Positions 8,098 through 14,457 of a stretch of 17,820 nucleotides of DNA are shown here, piece by piece. The notes under the pieces are model-generated. The model was not told the DNA's origin. It did no database searches and worked only from the letters and a program-made list of their open reading frames with translations. Position numbers and translations under genes: made by a program. Position 1 is the stretch's first letter. Every line of letters starts with the position of its first letter. The DNA lies in assembly GCA_965651325.1 (NCBI GenBank), contig CBFGSB010000052.1, positions 1-17,820 on the forward strand. Reading direction: 5' to 3'. The DNA comes from IDS-8 sp965651325 (GTDB lineage Bacteria; Pseudomonadota; Gammaproteobacteria; Steroidobacterales; Woeseiaceae).

Positions 8098-8113
8098 TCG
8101 TCAATATTGACGA
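8098..8113. promoter_or_regulatory. Perfect 16-base palindrome, candidate operator
   Basis: The sequence TCGTCAATATTGACGA is a perfect inverted repeat without a spacer. It lies 7 bases past the LuxR gene stop and about 75 bases upstream of the secreted-protein start. Each half reads TTGACG outward, so a -35-like hexamer is built into it, though I see no good -10 at the right distance on the minus strand. It is much more AT-rich than its surroundings. A dimeric regulator, perhaps the adjacent LuxR protein, is the natural candidate to bind it; this is inference. Confidence 0.5.
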
Positions 8114-8120
8114 GGCGGGC

Positions 8121-11030
8121 TCAGGAGAGCGGGTGCTCCGCGGGAGTGAGCAGGCCCGAGCGGCGCGCGTACTCCGCGGCCTCGGTGCGGTTCGAGGCGC
8201 CGATCTTCCTCAGGATATTCCGCACGTGGGTGGTGACGGTGCTGTGGCTGATATGGAGCTCGCGCGAGATCTTCTTGTTGCTCGCGCCGCCGGCCACCAG
8301 CCGCAGCACGTCGAGCTCGCGCGCGGTGAGAAAGCCGCCGGCCGCGTCCTGCTCCAGCACCTCGATCATCGCCTGCACGGGTTTCAATTCCAGCGCCTCG
8401 GCGATCGACCGCGCCTGCCCCAGCAACTGGCGCGCGTGGGCCTTGTCGGCTTCGCGCCCGGTCCTCTGCAGTAAACCGGCATAGTCGACGCAGTTGCGCG
8501 CCAGCGCCGGCCGGGCACCCATGCGGGCGTTCATCACGAGCGCTTCCTCGAACAGCTTGCGGGCTTCGGCGTAGCGGCCGAGCACCACGGCCAGCGGCGC
8601 CAGGAAGCCCGAAGCGGCGCCGAGCATAAGCGCCGCCCCGAGGCTGACGTTCCATCCCCGGGAGGGCAGCAGTCGCTCGAAAAGCTCGCGGCAGCGCGCA
8701 CGATCCTGCAGCCGGACACAAGCCTCCGCCAGGTAGACGAGGCTCAGGAGGTACATGTCGTCCTTGGGGAGGCTGTCCACGCTCCGCAGCCGAGCCAGTG
8801 CGGCCCTGGCCTGCTGCAACTGGCCGAGCTCGCAGAGCAGGAGGACCTGGCCCGGCCGCCAGACCTTCGAGTCGCCCAGGTCACCGATGAGTCTTCCGGC
8901 CAGCGGCGCGACCTCGCCGAGAGCGCCGCGCGCGCGCTGGATCGCGAACATCTGCAGCCCGAAGCGGCCTTCCAGGCCGACCACGCCTTGCAGCGGCGCC
9001 TGGCGCACGCTCTCCAGCGCTTTACGCATCGCCTCGCCCCAGTTGCCTTCCAGGATTGCCAGGGCGGTCTCATAGCCCAGCGACACGTTGCGGTAGTGCG
9101 GATGCCGCTGCTTGCGGACGAGTTCCCCCAATTCCGGCAACAACTGCCGCACTTCATCGATCTCGCCCATTTCGCAAAGGACATACGGCAGGTAAACCAT
9201 CGCATCCAGCAAGACCTCCGGCCTTGCGGTGCCACGGGCCAACTCGATCGCTTCCCGCAGGATGGCGGCGCGCTCCGGCGGCGGGACTTCCACCAGGTAG
9301 GTCAGGCCCTGCAGGCATTGCACCAGGACGACCGGGTCGGCGCACCGCCGTGCCAGCGCGATACCCTCCCGGAACAGCGCAATCGATTCTTCCCCCTGGC
9401 CCGACAGGTGCCGCTCGATAACCAGCGCGGCGTGCAGCCGGGCACGCAATTCCTCCGAGGCCGGAGCGGCATGCTCGATGGCTGACTGCAGCAGCGGTGA
9501 CGACGCGATGTGCCTGACGTTGGTCAGTACCCGCACGCGGTGGAAGGCGATGATCGCCTCTGCCAGCCGGAGCCACCATTTCCGGTGATGCGCGAGCACC
9601 GCGGCTTTCATCAGCGTCTCGGAGCCTGCGATGAGCTGACCGGCCCGGACCTGCGCCTGGCCGAGCGCCATGAACAGGGTGAATTCCTTTTCCCGGTCCG
9701 GCTCGGCGCAAAGGGCGGCCGCTTTGAGCGCCTGCTCGTACAGGCTTGCCGCTTCGCGGAAAGCGCGGTGCGCGGCTGCACCGTCTCCGGCACGGGTGCA
9801 ATAGTCGACCGCCTTGGCCGCGAGGCCGGCCGGCGCCGCCTGGAAGCAGTGCCACGCCAGTTGCGGAAGTTGGTTTTCGAGGTCGTCCGCGAAACGCCGC
9901 TCGATGTGCTCCGCCGCGCGCCGATGCAGCTCGGTGCGCCGGCCACTGCCGTGGCCGGCATACGGCACTTCGCGGAACAGGGCATGCCGAAAGCGCAACC
10001 TGCCGGTGCCGAGCGCCTCGACGATGCCGGCTGCCTCCGCCGGCTCGAGCGATCGCAGGACTTCGCCGGCTGTCGTGTTCTCGAGGGCCGCCAATGCTTC
10101 GATGTCGAAATCACGGCCAAGGACCGCCGCGGTGCCCAGCAGGCGACAGGTTGCGCCGGGAAGCGAGGCGAGTCGGGTCGTGATCACCGTGTGCAGGCTG
10201 TCCGGCACCTTGAAGCGAGCCCCGACGCCATGGAACGCGGCCGTCTGCGCGCGGCGCGCCAGCTCGTCGCCAACCTCGGAGACGAACAGTGGGTTGCCGT
10301 CGCTTTGCTCGAAAACGGCGTCGACTACCGCCGCGGCTGCAGGCCGGCCCGCCCTCGCCTGGAGCAGCATGGCCACTTCATCGCGCGTGAGGCCGGGCAG
10401 CGCAATACGCACGAAGCCTGCGCTGCGCGACAGCCGGATCAATGCGGCCTGCAAAGCCTCATCCTGTTCCTCGTCCCGATACGCGCAAATCACGGTGACG
10501 GAGCTGCCGGTGATGTGATGGCAGTAGTACTCCAGCATCTCGATCGAGGAACGATCGGCGAGGTGCAGGTTGTCGAACAGCAGCACGAGCGGCTGCCGCT
10601 GCGCTGCGGCGAGCAGGAAGCGGGTGACGGCATCGAAAAGCTGGAGGCGCGAAACGGCGGGATCGGGGGCGACCGGCGCATCCGGCAGCTTCAGGCGGTC
10701 GCGTAGTTCCGGAACGAGATCGGCAAGGTCGGCCGCCCCGGAGCCCGCGTCGGCGGCAAGCGCCTCGTCGCTGCATCTCTGCAGCGCCCCGCGCAACAGG
10801 AGGAGCCACGCAAAATACGGCGGCACGGCCGGATCTTCGATCGCCTGGCTCCACAGCACGCCGAGGCCGCGCGCTTCGGCCATGCGGCCGATTTCCGCCA
10901 GGAACCGTGTTTTGCCGATACCGGGTCCGCCCGAGACGGCGACGATGTGCCCCTGTGCGCTGGCCGAGCCCGGCAGCGTGCCGCGTACGGCCTCAAGGTC
11001 CTGCGCTCTGCCTATGAACGGCGACGACAT
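8121..11030 (-). CDS. Large LuxR-family (LAL/MalT-like) ATPase transcriptional regulator
   Basis: This is a signal-transducing ATP-binding transcription activator of 969 residues, the usual size of large LuxR (LAL) proteins. The N-terminal ATPase domain begins at FIGRAQDL, with Walker A GGPGIGKT (34-41) and Walker B LVLLFDNLH (148-156). A long helical, TPR-like middle region (about 350-880) probably senses a ligand or partner. The C-terminal LuxR helix-turn-helix (about 900-960) contains LTARELDVLRLVAGGASNKKISRELHISHSTVTTHVRNILRKIG. The start ATG at 11030 is chosen because the conserved domain starts at once; an ATG at 11078 and a TTG at 11099 lie in the same open frame and none has a good ribosome-binding site. 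Its target is unknown; the downstream secreted-protein/lipoprotein pair with its palindrome is the first candidate. Confidence 0.88.
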   Translation of the reverse strand: MSSPFIGRAQDLEAVRGTLPGSASAQGHIVAVSGGPGIGKTRFLAEIGRMAEARGLGVLWSQAIEDPAVPPYFAWLLLLRGALQRCSDEALAADAGSGAADLADLVPELRDRLKLPDAPVAPDPAVSRLQLFDAVTRFLLAAAQRQPLVLLFDNLHLADRSSIEMLEYYCHHITGSSVTVICAYRDEEQDEALQAALIRLSRSAGFVRIALPGLTRDEVAMLLQARAGRPAAAAVVDAVFEQSDGNPLFVSEVGDELARRAQTAAFHGVGARFKVPDSLHTVITTRLASLPGATCRLLGTAAVLGRDFDIEALAALENTTAGEVLRSLEPAEAAGIVEALGTGRLRFRHALFREVPYAGHGSGRRTELHRRAAEHIERRFADDLENQLPQLAWHCFQAAPAGLAAKAVDYCTRAGDGAAAHRAFREAASLYEQALKAAALCAEPDREKEFTLFMALGQAQVRAGQLIAGSETLMKAAVLAHHRKWWLRLAEAIIAFHRVRVLTNVRHIASSPLLQSAIEHAAPASEELRARLHAALVIERHLSGQGEESIALFREGIALARRCADPVVLVQCLQGLTYLVEVPPPERAAILREAIELARGTARPEVLLDAMVYLPYVLCEMGEIDEVRQLLPELGELVRKQRHPHYRNVSLGYETALAILEGNWGEAMRKALESVRQAPLQGVVGLEGRFGLQMFAIQRARGALGEVAPLAGRLIGDLGDSKVWRPGQVLLLCELGQLQQARAALARLRSVDSLPKDDMYLLSLVYLAEACVRLQDRARCRELFERLLPSRGWNVSLGAALMLGAASGFLAPLAVVLGRYAEARKLFEEALVMNARMGARPALARNCVDYAGLLQRTGREADKAHARQLLGQARSIAEALELKPVQAMIEVLEQDAAGGFLTARELDVLRLVAGGASNKKISRELHISHSTVTTHVRNILRKIGASNRTEAAEYARRSGLLTPAEHPLS

Positions 11031-11070
11031 TGCTTCGGCCCGTCGTGACTGGAACGGGTGACCGGGACCC

Positions 11071-11087
11071 GCCGCCATTCCGGCGGC
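11071..11087. other. GC-rich hairpin in the LuxR gene leader
   Basis: Arms GCCGCC (11071-11076) and GGCGGC (11082-11087) flank a 5-base loop in the 96-base gap between the BON gene and the LuxR start at 11030. The alternative ATG at 11078 lies at the loop, so if the longer start is used the hairpin would shield it. No T-run follows, so it is a weak terminator candidate at most. Confidence 0.3.
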
Positions 11088-11126
11088 AGGGGTCGGCAAC
11101 GTCGATAGTAAACGAAGTGCGGCGAA

Positions 11127-11957
11127 TCAGAGCTGTTTTCCCGATCCTTTGCGGTCTCGCTCGGCGGTTCCGCCCACGCCGCTGACGGGTGTGAACGAAG
11201 GCGCATCGCTTGCGGGGAAGCTTTCGCGGGACGCTTCGTCCGCCAGCTCGTCGAGCTGCTCCTGGTCGTAGACGCGAATCCGGTTGTCGACATCGTGCAC
11301 ACCCGCCACATACCACGCATTGCACTCGGTCGCGAATTTCTCATCTTCGTCAGGCAGCATCCCGATCAGCATCACGACGCGATCGACCGTGCGGATCGCG
11401 AGATGAGCCGCATCGACGTGCGGGTCGCGTTCCAGCACGAGGCGCACGGCGTCGGTGATGGCCGCATCGCTGTCCTGCTCCGGAGGCGACACGTACAGCC
11501 GGTTGTCGACGTCGGTGCAACCGGCGCTGCGCCAGGCGAGCACTTCGGCCAGGCGCCGGTGACGAAGTGACTCTACCCGGCCGGTCAACCGCATGGCGCC
11601 ATCCGTCGCGGAGACAGCGATGACACGCCCGTCGGCTTCCCCGGCGCGTTCGTGTGTCGGGACGATGCGGTAATCGACGAACATGCTGTCGTCCGACAGG
11701 CGCCGCTTGAAGTCGGCCACGAGCTCGTCGTCGCTACGCTTTTCCCGCGGCTGGATTCGCAGCTCGTCCTTCACGCCGAGGCCGCTCGCCGTACCGGCGA
11801 TACGCGGGATCAGCCGCTTTGCGCAGATGGAATCGACGGTGCCGCTCAGGGTTACGACGTCGTCTTCTATCGCGACCTGCAGGTGCCGATTGCGTTGCAG
11901 GCCGGGGTGGCGCGCCAGCGCGGCGCGGACATTGTCCAGCATTTGATTTTCGGTCAT
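11127..11957 (-). CDS. Triple BON-domain protein
   Basis: This 276-residue protein consists of three BON domains (about 4-69, 76-156 and 164-230), each with the alpha-beta pattern and the recurring VTLSGTVDS / MRLTGRVES / VVMLIGMLPDEDE and DVDNRI/L elements, then a polar tail. BON domains are usually linked to envelope integrity, osmotic shock and phospholipid or cell-wall association. No signal peptide is visible with this start, so it may be cytosolic or the tail of a longer protein. The ATG at 11957 is chosen because the first BON domain begins directly after it and a candidate sigma-54 promoter predicts a transcript start 29 bases upstream; the ATG at 12008 would lie inside that promoter. 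The Shine-Dalgarno sequence is weak. The LuxR gene follows 96 bases later and may be cotranscribed. Confidence 0.85.
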   Translation of the reverse strand: MTENQMLDNVRAALARHPGLQRNRHLQVAIEDDVVTLSGTVDSICAKRLIPRIAGTASGLGVKDELRIQPREKRSDDELVADFKRRLSDDSMFVDYRIVPTHERAGEADGRVIAVSATDGAMRLTGRVESLRHRRLAEVLAWRSAGCTDVDNRLYVSPPEQDSDAAITDAVRLVLERDPHVDAAHLAIRTVDRVVMLIGMLPDEDEKFATECNAWYVAGVHDVDNRIRVYDQEQLDELADEASRESFPASDAPSFTPVSGVGGTAERDRKGSGKQL

Positions 11958-11996
11958 GGCGAGGTTCCCGGTGTCAAAGATCCCGATGACAAAGGG

Positions 11997-12012
11997 TGCA
12001 AGTCCCATGCCA
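11997..12012 (-). promoter_or_regulatory. Candidate sigma-54 promoter for the BON gene
   Basis: On the minus strand the sequence is TGGCATGGGACTTGCA. It matches the core sigma-54 consensus TGGCACG-N4-TTGCA with one mismatch (T for C) and has GG and GC elements exactly 10 bases apart. The predicted transcript start is near 11986, about 29 bases before the ATG at 11957. Small dyads upstream (CTCCGGAG at 12027-12034; GGAGT/ACTCC at 12044-12061) might be activator sites but are weak. Sigma-54 control of a BON stress protein would require an enhancer-binding protein not encoded in this window. Confidence 0.6.
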
Positions 12013-12121
12013 CGGTGCCGTTCACGCTCCGGAGAATGGAATCGGAGTAGCGCGCGACTCCCCGGTTTTCGGGCAGTTTTCGCCGTTGCCGGAAAGAATT
12101 GCCGCGGCGGATATGACTCGA

Positions 12122-12146
12122 CCGTCACCAACGCCGCTGGCGACGG
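12122..12146 (-). terminator. Hairpin just after azlD
   Basis: Arms 12139-12146 and 12122-12129 can form an 8-base-pair stem (with one G-U pair in the minus-strand RNA) around a 9-base loop, starting one base past the azlD stop codon. No T-run follows, so it is only a weak terminator candidate. It separates azlD from the BON gene promoter region. Confidence 0.3.
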
Positions 12147-12147
12147 C

Positions 12148-12450
12148 TCAAGTAGCGGTACGCAGCAACCCGACGCAGCCGATCCCGATGAGCATCGAGG
12201 CGACGAGCGGCATGCCGCGCGCCGACACCAGCAGGGTGACCGCCGCGGCGGCAGTAAGCGCCAGGCTGCCGGATGCGAAGTAAGGCGCGACGATCGCTAT
12301 GAGCATCGCGCCGGGCAAGACCTCCATGAAGCGGTTCCATCCGGGCGTTTGCGGAATCCAGCGTCCCAGCGATACTCCGAGGACGCGCGTCGCGAATGTC
12401 ACGACGCCCAGCAAGGCGATCGTGAGCCACTCGAGCTGCCCGGCGCTCAT
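12148..12450 (-). CDS. azlD: AzlD branched-chain amino-acid exporter small subunit
   Basis: This is the small membrane subunit that works with AzlC to export branched-chain amino acids or analogues. It has 100 residues, a normal length for AzlD, with about three to four hydrophobic helices and the family elements FATRVLGVSLGRWIP near the N-terminus and EVLPGAMLIAIVAP in the middle, ending in a hydrophobic GIGCVGLLR. The ATG at 12450 overlaps the azlC stop as ATGA, which fixes the start; longer open frame to 12585 lies within azlC. The gene is the end of its operon, with a hairpin directly after the stop. Substrate is assigned by family only. Confidence 0.92.
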   Translation of the reverse strand: MSAGQLEWLTIALLGVVTFATRVLGVSLGRWIPQTPGWNRFMEVLPGAMLIAIVAPYFASGSLALTAAAAVTLLVSARGMPLVASMLIGIGCVGLLRTAT

Positions 12451-13187
12451 GACCGCCACGCGCCGGCCAGCGCACCGGCCAGCGTGCCTGCCGGGATGTA
12501 CCAGTAGCCGCCGAGGAGCGCGTAGGTCGGCAGTGCAACGGCGCCGGCCACGAGCCATGGCAGCAAGCTGGCCCGACCCGCCCAACGTCCGCCCGCCAGG
12601 GCGATGAGCGCGGCCGCGACTGCAAAATCAAGTCCCCACGCGTGCGCGCTCGCGGGCGATATCGGAATGAGCAAGCCCACGATCGAGCTGCCGACCCAAA
12701 CGACATACATCGCGACGCTCGTACCGAGCAGGTAACCGGCGCCCTCGACGCCGCGCTCGAACCGCTTCAGGCTCATCGCCCAGCTCGCGTCGGACAGGAA
12801 GAAAAGCGTCGCCAGGCGCTGCAACGGATGAAGCCGGTTCAGCCACGGGGCCAGCGTGGCACCCTGCAACAGGTAGCGCGCATTGACCGCGGCGACGGCA
12901 AACAGCATGGCGCCGATGGCGAGCGGCTGCTGCCACATGTCCAGCACGACGAACTGCGCCGTGCCGGAGTACATGTAACCGCTCATCGCAATGGCTTGCG
13001 GCAGCGACAGCGACTGCTGCGCGAGCAGGCCATACGCGATGCCCCAGGGCGCTACGCTCAAGCTGATCGGAATACCATCCAGCAAGCCCTCGCTTAAGCC
13101 CGCAAACGGCGGCGCGGCCACCTGGCAGCCGACGTCGCTGGTCACTGCCCCGTGTCCCGGTTGCAGCGTGGAAGCCAACGCCCGCAC
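12447..13187 (-). CDS. azlC: AzlC branched-chain amino-acid exporter large subunit
   Basis: This is the large membrane subunit of an AzlCD exporter in the inner membrane. The protein has up to 246 residues and several hydrophobic helices. Family features are the N-terminal GLSEGLLDGIPISLSVAPWGIAYGLLA, the block MSGYMYSGTAQFVVLDMW, and NARYLLQGATLAPWL followed by FFLSDASWAMSLKRFE. The start is uncertain: GTG at 13187 is the longest option, and a GTG at 13145 would give 232 residues, closer to many relatives; neither has a clear ribosome-binding site. It overlaps azlD by ATGA. Upstream is a good sigma-70-like promoter at 13318-13346 flanked by two dyads, suggesting specific repression or activation. 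Unlike many azlCD operons, no Lrp-type regulator gene is adjacent. Confidence 0.92.
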   Translation of the reverse strand: MRALASTLQPGHGAVTSDVGCQVAAPPFAGLSEGLLDGIPISLSVAPWGIAYGLLAQQSLSLPQAIAMSGYMYSGTAQFVVLDMWQQPLAIGAMLFAVAAVNARYLLQGATLAPWLNRLHPLQRLATLFFLSDASWAMSLKRFERGVEGAGYLLGTSVAMYVVWVGSSIVGLLIPISPASAHAWGLDFAVAAALIALAGGRWAGRASLLPWLVAGAVALPTYALLGGYWYIPAGTLAGALAGAWRS

Positions 13188-13285
13188 CAGGCGCCTGCGA
13201 CATCGCCCCGGACGGTGTCACCCGGGCGTGCCGAGCACTCATCATGCCCGTCGAACAGGGATCGCGGCGTGAAGTGAACCGGCAT

Positions 13286-13364
13286 CATAACCTTCGAAAC
13301 ACTTTTCGATGGTTACAACGATAGCCGCCCGAACATAACCAGTCAAATGATTTTTGTCGGTTAC
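13286..13364 (-). promoter_or_regulatory. azlC promoter flanked by two matching dyads
   Basis: On the minus strand, TTGACT (13341-13346) and TATCGT (13318-13323) are 17 bases apart and form a plausible sigma-70 promoter; transcription would start near 13311, about 124 bases before the GTG at 13187. The plus strand carries CATAACC-N18-GGTTAC twice, at 13286-13316 and 13334-13364, exactly 48 bases apart. The first covers the predicted start site and the second overlaps the spacer and the -35. The first copy also extends into a 12-base inverted repeat (13288-13299 with 13304-13315, one mismatch). The arrangement fits two operators for a dimeric regulator. The 230-base gap 13188-13417 holds no gene that I can support. 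Confidence 0.6.
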
Positions 13365-13417
13365 ATGCCGGAACATCCTGATACGGAGTTTTCCGCTCAT
13401 GTCCCGGCATATCGAGC

Positions 13418-13663
13418 TCAGGGCCTGCTGAGGTTCCCCAGCGCTTGCCGAAGATCGCCGTACCTTGCGCAGTGGCAACTTTCGATCTCGAGATGGTCGT
13501 CGACGTCGCAGTAGAGGACCGCGCCCATCCCGCAGGGTGAGGCCGGCCGCCCGGCGCCCCTTCCGGTGTCCAGGGCACAACCGGGCAGGAGGACCCCGAG
13601 CGCGACGGCGAGCGCGACGACCCTGGCCCGGGCGATGAAGCTGGCAGTGGCGGAAAAGTGCAT
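13418..13663 (-). CDS. Small cysteine-rich lipoprotein, copy B (unknown function)
   Basis: This 81-residue protein has a basic start, a long hydrophobic segment and a lipobox VLLPGC (Cys29), so it should be a lipid-anchored envelope protein. The mature part contains PASPCGMGAVLYCDV and a later CHC, giving C-x7-C-x10-C-x-C. It is a paralogue of the lipoprotein at 7214-7435, with a three-residue longer spacer before CxC and an otherwise divergent sequence. I do not recognise a named family. The ATG at 13663 has a strong AGAGGAGG ribosome-binding site 5 bases upstream. It is transcribed divergently from the TetR gene, from a promoter overlapped by the nested palindrome, so TetR control is very likely. 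Disulfide formation or metal binding by the cysteines is inference. Confidence 0.82.
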   Translation of the reverse strand: MHFSATASFIARARVVALAVALGVLLPGCALDTGRGAGRPASPCGMGAVLYCDVDDHLEIESCHCARYGDLRQALGNLSRP

Positions 13664-13697
13664 GAGACCTCCTCTTGTGGCGACGCCATCGGCTTGT

Positions 13698-13734
13698 ACC
13701 TACACTGTAGGTTCACGTAACCTACAGTGTAGGT
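13698..13734. promoter_or_regulatory. Nested perfect palindrome, TetR operator pair
   Basis: A perfect 16-base inverted repeat (13698-13713 with 13719-13734) surrounds a 5-base spacer. Each arm is itself a palindrome: CCTACACTGTAGG at 13699-13711 and CCTACAGTGTAGG at 13721-13733, centred 22 bases (two helical turns) apart. It lies in the 97-base gap between the divergent lipoprotein and TetR genes, exactly where an autoregulatory TetR operator is expected. Two dimers side by side on one DNA face would be the natural reading. Confidence 0.85.
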
Positions 13735-13747
13735 AGAGGGTTGTCAA
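13719..13747 (-). promoter_or_regulatory. Promoter of lipoprotein copy B
   Basis: On the minus strand a perfect -35 TTGACA (13742-13747) is followed after 17 bases by TAGGTT (13719-13724), a weak -10. The right-hand TetR operator half covers the -10 and much of the spacer, so bound TetR would block this promoter. On the plus strand TTGTAC (13694-13699) and TAACCT (13718-13723), 18 bases apart, are a weaker candidate for the TetR gene. Confidence 0.55.
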
Positions 13748-13760
13748 GAGGATCCGCCAC

Positions 13761-14393
13761 ATGAACCGGCCGCGCCTGAACCGAGCGAGCATTGTTGCGA
13801 CGGCCATCGCACTCGCCGACGAAAAGGGCCTCGCGGCCGTCACGCTGCGCGGCATCGCCACCCGGCTGGGCGTCCACGTGACCTCGCTGTACAACCACGT
13901 CCCGACCAAGGACGCGGTGCTGGACGAGATGGTCAAGTCGCTGCTGGTCGAAGCGAAGCTCCCGACCGGCCGCGTCGCGTGGCAGGACTGGGTGCGCGAG
14001 TTTTCCGCCGCCATGCGGGCGCTTGCGCGCAAGCACCCCGGCGCGTTCGAGGCGTTCCACTACCTTCCGGTGCAGGGTGAGAAAGCGGTCGAGGTTCTGG
14101 AGGCCGCGTTGCAGGCGTTCCGGTCGGGCGGCTTCGACACGACGATGTCCTACAACGCCATCAAGGCGACCAGCGTGGCGGTGCTCGGGCTGGTACTGGA
14201 CGACACGGCCCGCGCACGCGTCGGCGATCGCGCCACCGACCTGTCCGGGCTGCCCGCCGAACGCTTCCCGCACGTCCATGAGGCCGCAAGGATCGCCGAC
14301 GAGGCCGACACGTTCGCCTACCTGGTCGACGTGCTCATCGACGGCTTCGCCGCGAGCCTCCAGTGGCGTGCCACAGAATGCAAACAATCTTGA
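13761..14393 (+). CDS. TetR-family transcriptional regulator (TetR_C type)
   Basis: This is a dimeric DNA-binding repressor of 210 residues. The N-terminal helix-turn-helix is clear: RASIVATAIALADEKG (9-23) leads to TLRGIATRLGVHVTSLYNHV (28-47), and the LYNHV signature is typical of the TetR subgroup with the TetR_C ligand domain. The C-terminal half is helical with a pocket-type composition, and its ligand cannot be told. The ATG at 13761 has GAGGA about 8 bases upstream. The nested palindrome at 13698-13734 lies directly before it and is shared with the divergent lipoprotein gene, so autoregulation and control of that gene are expected. The azlCD operon and the downstream peptidases may or may not belong to its regulon. 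Confidence 0.93.
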   Translation: MNRPRLNRASIVATAIALADEKGLAAVTLRGIATRLGVHVTSLYNHVPTKDAVLDEMVKSLLVEAKLPTGRVAWQDWVREFSAAMRALARKHPGAFEAFHYLPVQGEKAVEVLEAALQAFRSGGFDTTMSYNAIKATSVAVLGLVLDDTARARVGDRATDLSGLPAERFPHVHEAARIADEADTFAYLVDVLIDGFAASLQWRATECKQS

Positions 14394-14418
14394 CACGTCT
14401 CCGACGCGTCTCCATCGT
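14390..14418 (+). promoter_or_regulatory. Possible promoter of the peptidase operon
   Basis: A perfect -35 TTGACA (14390-14395) overlaps the TetR stop codon and is followed after 17 bases by CATCGT (14413-14418), a weak -10. The spacer carries a direct repeat CGTCTCC at 14396-14402 and 14407-14413, 11 bases apart, which is one helical turn and could be a regulator site. It lies 40-68 bases before the S9 peptidase start. The -35 match is good but the -10 is poor. Confidence 0.4.
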
Positions 14419-14457
14419 GCTACGCGTCCGAGCACATGCTCGTCGTCGAGAGTCGCC

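Noticed and set aside
13242..13716. Minus-strand open frames of 112 and 143 residues around lipoprotein B
   Set aside because: They overlap lipoprotein B in other frames and lack its ribosome-binding site and lipobox; composition is that of shadow frames.
14023..14457. Longer S9 peptidase start inside the TetR gene
   Set aside because: The extra 145 residues are Arg/Ser/Thr-rich out-of-frame TetR sequence; the signal peptide begins at 14458.
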